DNA of 64,000 nucleotides from Arachnopeziza araneosa. Lineage: Eukaryota > Ascomycota > Leotiomycetes > Helotiales > Arachnopezizaceae. Shown in pieces: positions 11,901-23,147 of this stretch. The stretch is from assembly GCA_003988855.1 (NCBI GenBank), contig QYAI01000029.1, positions 1 to 64,000 of the forward strand, written 5' to 3'. The notes beneath the pieces were generated by a model. It had not been told where the DNA came from. It worked only from the letters and a program-made list of their open reading frames with translations, and did no database searches. The first letter of the stretch is position 1. The number at the start of each line of letters is the position of its first letter. The position numbers and the translations under genes were made by a program.

Positions 11901-12727
11901 TACCTTTGACCTGGACCTGACTAAATTAATTAAGAAGAAGCCCAAAAAGCAAGGCGGGAGTTATGGAGGTGTGAAACAGGTTCAGGAATGGGCTGCGAAC
12001 TACAATGACCATGGAGTGACTCTGATATACTTGATGAGCAGACCAAAGGAGGCACAATATATCCCACCGCATGTTGATAGGATAAATGCGGTAATGGTCC
12101 ACATCGCCCGTTCCCCAAAGTCGCAATATGCCTTAAAGCAACTCTACACCTGGTGCAAAGTACGAAAGACGCGTGCGATGCTTGTGTTTATTCACCCAAT
12201 CGTGCAATGGTAAGTTTGACATTCCAGGCTGTCAGGTAGAATTATTGACTAGTGTAGGGCCTTTGAGGGCTCTGCGCCTCCTTCATTACAAGGTACTCAG
12301 CTTAACGTCTAAAAATACCTCTGCTGAGCGACGAAAAATCGTTAAAGAATTCAATGACCCTAATAGCGATGTTGACGCCCTCACAACTTTCTTATCACTC
12401 TCGTCAATTGGGGTAAATTTCCATGGCGCCTGCTACAAGATTTTGTTGATGGAAGTCCCATTACGTGTCTCAGACATTCTTCAACTCCTCGGGCGTATTC
12501 ATCACATCGGTCAAACGTCTGTCCAGGAGATTATCATTTTAACACTAGACGGAACATTTGATGTCTGGATCCAAGGTGCCACTACTGAGAAGTTCATTCC
12601 ACAGCTAGCTGCTGAGGGGCATTTTGAAGACGTTGAAGATTCTGAAGACCTCCGTAATCAAGCCTTGGACCTTCTTCTTCGAAACCTCACGTGCAACAAA
12701 AACATATCCATGAGCGATTATATATAA
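8934..12727 (+). pseudogene. SNF2-like helicase gene, decayed
   Basis: Likely exons: 8934-8936 (the ATG alone), 8992-9316, 9367-10371, 10440-10786, 10841-12209, 12253-12727. The C-terminal half resembles fungus-specific SNF2-type ATPases: motif I region KGGLLANECESGKT, motif II IICDECHFIKNP, motif III CSATPIMN, and the helicase-C block ending LLGRIHHIGQTSVQEIIILTLD. Two lesions break it: an in-frame TGA at 11228-11230 between KTHAEI and WDCSATPIMN, and a frameshift between about 11460 and 11530 (the frame ending CCVPKHIGK switches to the one reading YWMLCPEAYRKI). Motif I carries N and E where the family normally has D and G, each explained by one G-to-A change. The TGA is one C-to-T change from CGA. 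No plausible intron removes either lesion. An acidic repeat (DEDGDDEP-like) lies in exon 5. I infer a dead or dying gene; expression as a shorter N-terminal protein is possible. Confidence 0.72.
8937..8991 (+). other. Intron directly after the start codon
   Basis: 55-bp intron with donor GTTCGT, a perfect TACTAAC branch site and acceptor TTCAG. Removing it joins ATG to GCG TTT CCA TGG GAA, the start of a long open frame (AFPWEPSEWYGYP) that has no other upstream Met. Confidence 0.65.
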
Positions 12728-12973
12728 AAGTTGAGCGAAGCTCATTTTGTGGAAGCGGTTTCAGTCCTGGAGTTTGAGACTAAACAGCTGAGCATGTGTT
12801 AAAAATAGCAATAGAGCTAGGAATTAATTGACCCACAAGTGTCGGCTCTCTTTAGGTATCCTTCAATCGCATTTATCAAAACATATCAAAGTCTCACATC
12901 TCACTATTCCGATCGCCAACCAGTCTTCTGGGACCCAGTCGAAACCCATAAATATCCACTAATGAAATTTCGA

Positions 12974-13572
12974 TTAGGTCGAAAGCTCTGTTATGAGCGC
13001 CCATTTCCATGAAAATATCCATGCGAAAACCAGTCCAATCGCTGCAAGCAAAGTCCAAAAAGATCCCGCTTCCGATTTGAGGCAGCTTCGGAGTTTCCGT
13101 TTGGATTTCATGAACCATCCAACGTCCTTTCTTACAAATGTACATACTTTTGTGCCATACACAAGACACCCTCTGCCGCCTTCTCTTTTATCACATTCCC
13201 CATGTTCTCTTCTTCTCTTCATTAGAAGACTATTTAACGTTTAGTCCTATTCAAAAATATTGTATTTTACAAATGTCGAAAAACATACCTGACACTACCA
13301 CGACAGAAGCGAGTGTCACTCGCTAACTCACACTTTCGATCGTTCGGACAATCTAGGTGTAATCTCCTCCTTTCGATCAACCATTCGATCTTCAAATCCA
13401 CACCGGTAGATACCCATCCGTAAAAATAGCGGTTCGTATACTTTAGACTCAAAGCATCGGGGTATATTAGATACGACGCAATCTGAAGATGCAACTCTGT
13501 TGGAAGGTCCATCATAGATAGTTTAGCAGTGGACTCCACGTCGCCGGTTTCATGCTTCTCTGTTTCGGCCAT
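12974..13572 (-). CDS. Small F-box protein with C-terminal membrane helix
   Basis: Exons 13572-13289 and 13229-12974, 179 residues. The F-box (MDLPTELHLQIASYLIYPDALSLKYTNRYFY, about residues 21-51, split here as LPTELHLQIASYL and DALSLKYTNRYFY) normally binds Skp1 and recruits substrates to an SCF ubiquitin ligase. It is followed by a Cys-containing segment (CPNDRKCEL, DTRFC) and, after a 59-bp intron, RRREHGEC and GGRGCLVYG. The C terminus has a hydrophobic stretch (FWTLLAAIGLVFAWIF) that may be a tail anchor. Small F-box proteins of this plan are frequent in Leotiomycetes and Eurotiomycetes. The second exon is assigned from frame continuity and is less certain than the first. Confidence 0.6.
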
Positions 13573-15054
13573 ACGACTTTTAAACGAGAGAAAATAAGAA
13601 TTTCGAAAGATACAAAGTCAATTAAAAGGAACTCGAACTCTCCAGTTTGACATCAAATGTCCACGTAATGTTGCTCAAGCCGGAGGTTTGAATGATTGGG
13701 AAATGATATGCAGGCACGCGAAGCAAAAGGATATAGAAAGCATCTGCCTAATCAATGTTGTTGGACGCCGGCAGAGAAAGGTATCGGCCGCATACGGCAA
13801 GGCATACTCGTTTGGAGGGCGAGACATCTGAGACAAGCAAACAGGATACACTTTTTTGAGCTGGCATCTCATATTATGACGTGGAAGGGATATGAGCTGA
13901 ATTGAAATGTACTTTGCATGTTTACGTGAGAATGTTGGAAACGTGAGGGCTGATGTTCATCTACTGAATATGAGAATGACGGTGGTTGGGAAATCAACAT
14001 GATCCAGGCACGGACTGACTGTAGGTGGTCACCTGCAGTTCGATTTCAGCCGTATTTCACGTGTTCTAAAATGTCAACACATTAGAATGACACGGAAGAT
14101 CTATAGTATCGAGGATGATATTAAATGGTTAAGAAGTTCAATGGATAGTTAGAGTATTTTCCGATAGTATAGATCTATGCGAGGAAGTTGAAACTCGGAG
14201 AATCGCATGGCAAAAGCTCTTACTATATCAATACATCTCAGCAAGGTCAAGTGAAGAGAGCGTAACAGATTGCCTTACTAAGAAACTCTTAATACTTTCT
14301 TGAAATTCTCTTCTTTTAGGTTAATTCGTCGCTTACTAGATATATTTTGTCTGTACTTGTTGACGAAAATAAATCGACATTTCTTGAAAAAGAGGATTAA
14401 TATCCATGCTTCCAAAGTCTATCTACTACATTGGAGATAGGAAGTTCCACCTAGCCAGTTTGGCAAATAAGTGGGCTTGAGCATTACTTGATGGGCTGTG
14501 ACATTGTCTCTAAGAGCACCACGATTTTCCACAATTTTAAACATGCAAGCGGAATACGGTCTAGAATTCGAAAGGATCCCTGGGTAGCTCTAGGCTTCTC
14601 ACAACTAGAATATTCTGTTCTTCATGACCAGTAGCGTGACAGCTTTTATTGAAAAGGAAGGGAGCTATGTAAGAGCTTGGACCGATGACTAGGCTGCCAG
14701 CATCCAAAGGGGCAATTGAAAACGAAAGGAACGCTTGAATGGACGAAGAGAACACATCGCGCCCGCTAAATCATAAGGAAGCCTAAAAGGAATAGAGGTG
14801 AAGTGACTCAAAAAAGGCAACAGCGACCTTTCTGTAGAGATTGAGTCACTCTGAATGGGTTGATACTCTCTCGAAATTACATGGATAAATCATTCAAAAT
14901 TGAAGACGAATTCTAAGTTCTGGGTTTCTAGCAGCTGTTTTTTTGATCACGTGAACAGGTGGCAATTCGCGTTTCGCGTCCACGAACCCAGTGTCATAGA
15001 TAAACATCAACAATCAGATCTAGCACACCTCATGGTCTGTCTCCCTCCGCCGTT
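13573..15054. other. 1.5-kb intergenic region
   Basis: No frame with convincing coding character, no RNA gene and no clear repeat. Short frames (60-70 codons) at 13675-13905 and 14561-14755 have no recognisable motifs. It separates the F-box gene from EXO5 and holds both upstream regions. Confidence 0.5.
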
Positions 15055-16661
15055 ATGGCCACTGCCATAGAGATACCAATCTCACCTCCTCCTGACGATA
15101 GTGACTCGGACTATGGCTCCGATTTTTCTCCAGAAGAAGAACGCATAGTACAAAGTCTTCTATCAGATATCGAAGACAATCTCATTGTCAGCGCAGTAGA
15201 GCACAATGTCACGGAGCCGGTCCTCCATATCCCGCGGGTACCAGGGAGGGAAGAACGGACTCCTCCGTCTTCACAAAGATCCATCCAAATCGAAGAGATC
15301 AATTGTTCAGGTCAGGGCAGTGAGCAGTCGAAATGTAAGATTTCCTTTGAGTCTCTGAACGGATCTGACTTACCCTGAAGCGTTTAGTAAGTAACCAACC
15401 TAGAAATGTTCCGGATATCGAGCAAAATGCGCTAGAGACTGCAGCCACGGATACGTCAATAGAAGATAAACGATCACCTCTTGAACGATTTCGTACATAT
15501 CCCAGAAAGGCCTTTTCTGTGACCGATTTGGCATCTCCCGCTTGGTGCGAGTTACAATATTGGTATACGTTGACGAAGTTTGGAAGGAAGCGAGCAACTC
15601 CCGCAATGAGACGAGGTACGGCAATACATCAGAAGCTAGAAGATCAGGTTCATACCACTGTAAGAGTGGACATTGAAAGCAAGGAAGATGGGTGGGGTCT
15701 TAGAATTTGGAATGTCATACAAGGACTTCGAACTCTACGGGAGACTGGACAGACTCGAGAGTTAGAGATATGGGGGACGGTTGACGGATATGTCGTCAAT
15801 GGAGTCATCGACGAATTATCCTACGTATGTCCAGACTCCGAGCTGGAAAAATCGCACTCGGTATCAAAAACTCAGCATAAATCAACATCAAGTCAGCCCA
15901 ACATTACCGAATTCTTTAAAAACAACCCCGGTACATCAATCATCGACTTCTTTAAAACACCAGGAAACTTATCAGAAGTATTCCGACCCAAGGCAACTCC
16001 TCCTTCCCAGAAAGTCTACCTCTGCGATGTCAAAACCCGAGGGGTTAAATCCCTCCCCACCACTAGTGCTTTTAAGCCCACCAAAATCCAACTCATGCTC
16101 TACCACCACCTCCTCTCGTCTCTGGCCACCAACAACGTAGACTTCTCCGTCCTAACAGCACGCTACTCCCTAGATCCAGAAAAGGTCTTTTCCGACAACT
16201 TCCTCATCCAAGTCGGCACTCTCAATGACGATTTCTTCGACGCTTCAAGCGAACCGACCTCATCTCCGGATTCTGAGCCTCATTGGAGTCAAGACTCGAT
16301 GACGACCTTACTCGCTCACAATAGCCTATCATCGTTATGGGGACTCATGATTGAGGAATTTCAGCTCACGCTTCCAGAAGGCGAAGATTCTTTAGGTCGA
16401 GTCCTCAAAGCCGAGTATAGGAGCAGAGGCGATGGGGAGGTGTTGGGCTCGAAGAAGTTTGTTATGGATGATGGGGAGCTGAGGGTGTTTATTGGGAAAG
16501 AAATGGAGTGGTGGAGAGGGGAGAGAGGAGCAGAGGGGGTGGGGATAGAAGAGGCCTTTAAGTGTCGGAGTTGCGAGTTCGCAGAAGGGTGCGAGTGGAG
16601 AAAGGAGAAGGAAGGAGAGGCAAAGTTGAACTACAGGAAAGGGAAGAAGAGAGGTGAGTGA
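15055..16661 (+). CDS. EXO5: Exonuclease V (EXO5/Dem1) Fe-S nuclease
   Basis: Exons 15055-15334 and 15388-16661; 517 residues. EXO5 is a single-strand DNA exonuclease of the PD-(D/E)XK class with a 4Fe-4S cluster; yeast Dem1/Exo5 acts in mitochondria, the human enzyme in nuclear repair. Cluster ligands: the Cys in SPAWCELQYWY (about residue 146 of the model) and three in CRSCEFAEGC near the C terminus. Catalytic motifs: GVIDEL and CDVKTR. Conserved RRGTAIHQKLE precedes them. Between the two catalytic motifs is a roughly 60-residue insert holding QPNITEFF at residues 263-270 and GTSIIDFF at 275-282, which look like one canonical and one degenerate PCNA-interacting (PIP) motif. The N-terminal 130 residues are acidic and disordered, with no obvious presequence. 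Confidence 0.92.
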
Positions 16662-17449
16662 GGCGTTTGAAGTTGTATGCACTTGAATTGGTATATATGA
16701 AGACACGAAGACATTACTGGCGTTTGGTTGGTGGAGGATGGTTCCAGCAACAGGATTGATACACACGTACATGACTTGTGTTGTGCAAGTCGAGAGACGA
16801 AGTGGTATAGAAAGCCATTTAACTTTTTATTAAATCTGATCCAACTACTAATCCATGCTTGTTCATTTCAAAAATGTCGTTCATCGGATATCTCCCTCCC
16901 TCCACCACCGGCATCCAGATCCGAGAATCTCATGATATGCTCCCACAACCCGGTCCCATCATCCCATCAATGCGGATCTCCCTCTCCAACCATGGCCAGA
17001 TCCTATCTGTCCGCCCACCCGCTCTCCTATGAAGCGGGCTACCTAAGCCCCGAGAGGAAAAAGGCGATACAAGCCAACCAGCAAGCAAGAGATAAAAGCC
17101 TCCCATACCAGCTCGAGAAATAGAGGAAGAAAAAGTATTTAGGTAGCTAGCTACATGAAGAGAAGACAGCAGATTACCAATTACTCCCATACACCGGCAC
17201 CAAGAGGACAGCAAGAAAAGGATGCAATCATATCTCTTGAATTAAACTCGTATCCATATTCAATCCGCTCTTGATTCATGCCAATTAAGAAACATACTTA
17301 GTGGGTACTCCGTGACTTCAAGCCTCCAATGGATCCGTACCACTGTGGAAAACCAAAACCCGAGCAACCACAACTCCAATTCGGTTTAGTCCAACATTCC
17401 TTGCTATATACACCACACTTTTCCTAGTGCTTTTGATCGTTCTTGTTGT
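16662..17449. other. Intergenic, convergent 3' ends
   Basis: Lies between the ends of EXO5 and the vWA gene. A 131-codon open frame on the plus strand (16728-17123) shows no motif and is probably chance. Confidence 0.5.
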
Positions 17450-19084
17450 TTACTGAACCCGTCGACTGCTATTCGAGCCCCCATACGTAGCTTTCGGAGC
17501 TACTAACGGCGTAGGCGTGGTGGGGGCGATGGAGTTGGGTGTCATCGGTGGGGGGGTTCCTGATCCGATACTTTCGTTCATCTCGTGGCTTCCAAAACTC
17601 TCTCCGTATCCCTCTAGTTCCAATTTACTTGGCCCCTTGTAGGAACTCTGTGACACCAACTCCATCGTCGAGACAGTCACTCCTCCTTTCTTCTCGTCCT
17701 GCGATCTCGATGGTGACTTCTCCGTGTGGGCAAGGAATCCATATCCTCCTCCCACGACAGGCGGTGTTCGAGTCCCGCTCCCGCTCCCATCTTTCCGGCT
17801 GCTGCCTTTACACATGACACAGCTGATGAAGAATAAGATCGCCAAGATGACTACGCCGACGGGTACTCCAACCCAGACGGCGTATCTCTTAGCTTTGGGC
17901 CAGCCATGCTTGACTTGATCGAGTACCCCTACAGTGCAGGTGGAGATGGCATGGTTGGATGTCGCGCTGACCAGGTAGACGCTGTTGTTTCCCAAGTTGT
18001 TGGCCGTGGAGATGGAGATGTTGATTTGGCCTGCGGTCGGTGTGACGACTAGCATTCCTCCGGGAGTGCTCGAGTTGGTGCCTGTGATGGTCGTGTTGAT
18101 CACTTTGCCGCCGTAGCTTGCGGATACCGTTAGATTCCCTGCCGAGATGGAGGTTATAGTGAACTGCACCCATTCGTTGTCGGTTGATGTGTACGTTATG
18201 TCTGGGGCAGTGGTGTTGCCGTTGATGAAGTGGGTGGTGGAGAGGCCGGCGAGCAGTTGGTTGGCGTCGCCGGATGGGTTGTCGGAGTTGGTTAGACCAT
18301 TTAGGATGCAGTAGTTGATGAAATTGGACGACGAGTTGGAATTTGTGATGGTGGCGTAGACGCCGCCCGATGCCTTGACGGCGGAGAAGATGGATGGTGA
18401 GTACTGCGAGTTGGGATCTGTGTTCATGAAGCCGAAGAAGACGCGAATGCCGGCGGCTGTTGCATTGTTGATTGCCGCGACGACGCTTTGCGTGTCATAG
18501 TCCTAGAGGATGTCAAAAATGTATGTTTTGATATGCCAGGCAAGCATTCTCACCTCTCCATCCGTAAATACAATCATACTGCTCCTCCCCTCCGTGGTCC
18601 CGGAGCCAGCTTTCGTCAACTCGGCAATGCCCATCTGCAGTCCGGCAACAATATCTGTTCCGCCGTTGGACTGGATCAGATCAATTGCACTGATGGCCCC
18701 GGCCGGATCTCCCAATGGATACTCGAGATGGGCGGTATCATTGAAGGCGATGACCGTGACCTCGTCCGCCACCAGCGTCGTCCCAGTCACTTCGCTGTCG
18801 CTCACGAGCCATTGCGTGAGCAGATCCGCTGCCTCGAGGCGTGCATTTTGAGGATCCGTCAAGTACATGGAACTGGAGCTGTCGATCAGCAGGGCCACCT
18901 TACGCCCGCCATTGTTAGACTGGACGTTGAGGTTACATGTCGACGAGGTCGTTGACGACCTTGTTGACGCGGTCGAGGAGCTGGCACGAGGGGAGAGAAG
19001 GGACGACGACGCTACGACATGGACGGAGCAGGAGAAGAAGCACGCGAGAAGCAGTTGCCTCGACCATCGACCGAAAACCCCCAT
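17450..19084 (-). CDS. Single-pass surface protein with vWA domain
   Basis: Exons 19084-18554 and 18502-17450; 527 residues. I start at the Met at 19084 because it gives a good signal peptide (RQLLLACFFSCSVHVVAS); an upstream Met at 19222 would bury this. The vWA domain begins near residue 58 (RKVALLIDSSSSM, a DxSxS MIDAS), with the MIDAS Thr in NGGTDI and the beta-strand SSMIVFTDGE. A Thr/Ser/Asn-rich beta domain with many N-glycosylation sequons follows (ITNSNSSSN, NTTITGTNSS). A single helix (VWVGVPVGVVILAILFF, about 388-404) precedes a 110-residue Ser/Gly/Pro-rich cytoplasmic tail. The plan (signal, metal-dependent adhesion domain, one helix, tail) suggests an adhesion or wall-sensing protein; ligand unknown. 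Confidence 0.82.
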
Positions 19085-20222
19085 GGAAAGGATGGGTGAA
19101 GCAAGCAGAGGTGAAGCAAGCAGAGGTGAAGAGGCAGCTTCACAGCATGTCATCAAATTAGAGTCGAGAAGAGTGACAGAGAGGCAGTCTGCCAGATCGA
19201 TCGGGGGGGCAGCAGCCTTCATCTGGAGAGCCGCCAGCCATGGACTTCATCAAGCCAGGGGAACGGAGACTCGCCCGCTTCGAGAACGCCGACAGCGACC
19301 AAGGCACCTGCTTCCTCACACCCAGCCTCAGGCCCTTGGAGCAATCTCCCACTAGCCAGCCGAGTCTCCCGGAGAAGGAGCGAACCCCCAGGCCCAAATG
19401 GGGGGAATCGCGCGCCTGTTATTGGAGGGCCAACAGAGGATTTGGCGTCTGTGCAGCAATCAATTTGATGGACTGGGCTTGCTCGCGCCACACACTTTCC
19501 TCTGCCAGGGGTTGCGCGGCTGATAGTCCCCCCCACCAGCCAATCAGCCTCCGATGGCACCGGAGCAGGCAATATTGACTATCACCAAGTGGGCGAGGGA
19601 AGGCGCGGTGGCGGCCCTGGTAAGATGACGCCCAGAGTCGGGGGGGGGGAGGGGGGCCCTGGTGCACCTGAATGATAGACTTAAAGTTGCCGCCCCCTTG
19701 CCCACGAAGTTGGAGTCTGGGAGAAGCTTTTTACACTACAGTACAACTTTACACTTTCACCCACCAGGGGGAGTCGCACACTTAGGAAGTCACGGTAACC
19801 CCTTTCGTGACGACCCTTTTTCTTCTCGCTCATCAATATTTATTACCTGGTGCATCTGCCCTCCGCACAGGTTCAGCCACTTCTGCTCGCTGGCACACTC
19901 TCATCATCTGTCTTGAAGAGAGGGGTCCATCTCGCGTTTCAGAATCGTGATGTTGCTTTCTTTTTCTACGCCCGCTACCCCTCCCCCCAGCCCCCCAGCA
20001 ATGGGACTCTGAGTCTCTGATACATAAGTCGCCTGTGATGTTTCCTTCTTCGTCCAGCCCGTTGCCTGCGTCGTCCCTGCTCAGCTTTGGGCTCTGCCAC
20101 CATCGCCTTCTTGCCTAGTGCGGACGACGTGGACTGTTCGCTAAGACGCTTCAACAGCCTCGTCATCTCCATGCTTCTCGCTAAAGCGCGGATCAAACTC
20201 TGCTCCTGCCTACTTTCCGCTC
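19085..20222. other. Intergenic with G-rich tract and direct repeat
   Basis: Upstream region of the vWA gene and 3' flank of the SDR gene. It has a 15-bp tandem duplication (GGTGAAGCAAGCAGA) in the probable 5' leader at about 19096-19125 and a run of ten G, an A and six G at 19640-19656. Open frames here look like chance products of GC-rich sequence. Confidence 0.5.
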
Positions 20223-21539
20223 TCACCACGGATATCGTCGCCCTTCCCAGGTCCAGAAGGTTGCCTCTCCTTCCGCAACCCTCCCGACAAGCTTCGCGAG
20301 ATTTAGTCTCCCTGCTTCGTCAACTCCCCCCCAACCCTTCTCGGCAATGACTCTCAACATACTCCTGATACTCTCCTGAGGCGTGATGATGCCCTCAACA
20401 TCCCAATCGACGCTCCCAACGTTCGTCGCCATATCCGTGGAGACCTCTCCGGGATCTGGGAACCCCGGGGAGTTAGTACTTTCCTTTTAGAGCATGTATC
20501 AAGAGTAAGGAGAGTGAGATGCGGTTGTCTGAGAGTGCATCACTTGAAATACTCTGTCTCGGGAGCAGAGATAACAGAGGATTGATAGAGCCAGGGATGC
20601 TTACGAATAGCCAGCACGACAGGACACTTAACGCCAGCCGCTGCTGATTTCCTCTGTAGCTCAGAGGCCAAATGTCTTAGGCCTTGGTTCAGAGCCGCTT
20701 TGGAGGCAGCATACGCGCCGAATCCATCTTCGAAAGAGCGGAAGTTGGTCGTTGATCCAGAATCGCTCGAGATGAAGACGACCGTGCGGATGTGGATGAG
20801 TGCACAGGGGATGAAGTCGAGTGGTGAGGTGGGCATGGCAAATGGAGGAGGTGATGAGAGATTGAGCAGGTGTTGGGCGGTGATGAGAGGCCCAATAGCG
20901 TTGGTATGGAGGTGGTGAGCGAATCCCGAGAAAGAACTAGACATTACCATTAACACAACTCTTTCCAAGTCAACTCACTTCAGCTCAACTCCCTTTGCCA
21001 CCACATGAGAAACACAGCCAACCAATTCAAGTCACTCATACAAGACAAGGCAGAAAGACAACGAACTCACATCTCACTAATCCTCCCAGGATACACCAAA
21101 ACCCCAGCGTTCAAAACCACGACATCGATAATTCCCCTCTCCAACACACTCCTATTATATAATTAGCCGTACCGCTAGGGTGATTTTGACAGGGAGCCCT
21201 AAAGCTGTATTCAAGCGCAGAGACATTGAAGGAGAATAACAATTAGCGAAATAGGCCTTACCCTCTCCTCCCTAGCCTCCTGACCAGTTGCGTAAACCTC
21301 TTGATGCTATCCTCATCCGCCACATCGCATTCCAGAATCGTCAAATGATGGCCATTTTTCGAGCCTATCAAGCTCCAAAGCGTACTCGCCGCGCCGATGG
21401 ACGTTGGAGTGGGGGATGTCTCTGGAGGACGAGCAGTTGCCATAACAACATGGCCGGCGTCTAGGAGCTGTCGTACAAACTCCAGCCCGATCCCTCGGGA
21501 CGCTCCGACAATGAGATAGACGAGGGGGGTCATGATCAT
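20223..21539 (-). CDS. Short-chain dehydrogenase/reductase
   Basis: Four exons: 21539-21262, 21151-21071, 20936-20605, 20455-20223; 307 residues. Classical SDR oxidoreductase acting on an unknown alcohol or carbonyl with NAD(P). Cofactor motif VGASRGIG near residues 9-16, an acidic residue in LECDVAD, VVLNAGV (the NAG motif), the catalytic Ser in VFISSDSGS and YAASK (catalytic Tyr and Lys). HPGEVSTDM across the last junction is the typical SDR PG motif. The introns (110, 134, 149 bp) are long for this window. The C-terminal domain is extended (ITPQESIRSMLRVIAEK). Exons join in frame across conserved motifs, so the model is reliable. Confidence 0.88.
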
Positions 21540-22181
21540 GATCTCAGACACAGACGAACGGTGAAGACAGCGGTGCTCTGACCCGAGGATAATAAAAGGA
21601 CATGTTGGAATCTTGAACCACGAGAGGAAGACCAGGGGGGTAATGACGAGCTGGCCAACGGGTTGAGCGAGGGGGGGCAATCAGTCCCATCGTTCGATCG
21701 TTCAACCCCCAAGCCCGATGGTTCCGCTTCCGACTGCCCAGTCGACGCCGAATCCAGCAGATCTCTCGCTTAATCCTGCCGAGCCCAGGGTGGGCTCGCT
21801 TGCAGATGGGCCAGTCTGGCGAGGAGATGCGAGGATGCGACGATTCCATGCAAGGTTATCCCGTTTATGCATATTATGCAGGGTGAGCATTGGCAGGTGG
21901 AAGGCCCACGCGAATCACAAGGTGCGCTTCAGCCCTGGGATTGGGATTTAGGGGGGCGGAGTTAAAGGAAGGGAGGCGAAGGGAGGCGAAGGGAGGCAAA
22001 GGGAGGCATAGGGAGGCAAAGGGAGGAAGGTCGAGGCGAAGGGAGGAAGGCCGAGGCGAGGGGAGCGCGTGTTCCACGGCATATGTACAGTAGGACGCAG
22101 AGATGGTATCCAAGTAGCGTCGGAAATATATACACGCAAGCTCGATAGACTATGTACAACCCTCTGTTCTTCCCATTACCT
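21540..22181. other. Intergenic upstream of SDR
   Basis: Holds the SDR promoter and a purine-rich tandem repeat (listed separately). No gene is supported: the long frames here come from the repeat. Confidence 0.5.
21971..22060 (+). repeat. 10-bp polypurine tandem repeat
   Basis: About nine units of the consensus GGGAGGCAAA/GGGAGGCGAA with variants, almost pure purine on the plus strand. It ends about 120 bp from the stop codon of the CBM1 gene. Confidence 0.9.
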
Positions 22182-23147
22182 TTAGTTCACAGCCGTGGCT
22201 CCATTATAAAAGTGAATCTGTTCATCTCATTAGCTCATCCCACTACTCTGAAATATCAACGTTCCAACAGGGAAATCAAACTTACCGTCTCATCAGCACA
22301 TCCCGCGGGAGTTTGATAATCGTAATTGCCTAGGTTAATCCATAACGACTGACTTGCGCACACGAGCCACGCGCTCAGGTTTGGCCGTGAGATGCTGGGA
22401 ACGGACCACTGCACCGCGTCCCCGCTGAACGCAAACGTCCCAAAGGCGTTCTTCGTCGCGTTGAAAGCCAGCTGCAACTTGACCGCCGCCGTCGTGTTCG
22501 GGATGACGTTCCCATAGAGCAGGCCCGCCGACGTGAGCTGGACCAGCTGGCCGTCGACAATCTGGAACTGTCCGGCCTTGGTGTAGTCATCCAGGTAGGC
22601 GATGCCCGCCGTGTACTCGGGCTTGGTCTGCAGGTACTTGTGGAAGTTGGGCGCTTCCACGGCGCGGATCCAGAGGTAGCCACTCTGGAGCGTCGTTCCT
22701 GGGCCGCCCGAGGCCGAGGAGCCGCCGCTCGAGGTCGTGGAGGGCGTGGACGAGAGGGTTGTCGAGGCGGCGAGGATCGAGGTCCGGAGCGTTGTTGAGG
22801 GAGCCGCCGCGGATGCTGTTCCTGGGATACACTGGGAGTAGTCTTTCCTATATCAGTATCCCAATCTGAGAAATCTGGACATGTGATTTACATTGGCTAA
22901 GTTCATGTTAGCAAGATTCATGTACGAAAAGGTAAGAGAATACTCACTTGCTAACAGTGCACACGTATCCAGATACACACGCGGTGGATCCCGACCAACC
23001 TGTTCCTCCACCTGACAATTCCAGTCATCAGCAATTCCACTCATGCCTCGCCATCCAAAGGACAAACAAACATTGACCCCACGCGCCCTGCTGGGCTGCA
23101 GCCCATCCTGCGGCCCCCAAAACCAAGAAAAGAGCCTCCGTCAGCAT
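22182..23147 (-). CDS. Secreted CBM1 protein with uncharacterised C-terminal domain
   Basis: Exons 23147-23072, 23011-22948, 22847-22286, 22217-22182; 245 residues. A signal peptide (TEALFLVLGAAGWAAAQ) leads straight into a family 1 cellulose-binding module assembled from three exons: AWGQC / GGTGWSGSTACVSGYVCTV / DYSQCIPG, with all four Cys and the aromatic residues of the flat binding face. A Ser/Thr/Gly linker of about 45 residues follows, then a roughly 135-residue domain beginning GYLWIRAVEAPNFHKYLQ and ending CADETIHFYNGATAVN. I do not recognise this domain as a named glycosidase or LPMO; there is no N-terminal His. The protein probably acts outside the cell on plant or fungal wall polymers. 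The intron inside the CBM1 (23012-23071) uses donor GTTTGT. Confidence 0.85.

Noticed and set aside
18488..18955. 155-codon plus-strand frame opposite the vWA gene
   Set aside because: Antisense shadow of the vWA exon; GC-rich third positions open the opposite frame.
22375..22832. Arg/Ser-rich minus-strand frames within the CBM1 gene
   Set aside because: Frame-shifted versions of the CBM1 linker and C-terminal domain with low-complexity composition.
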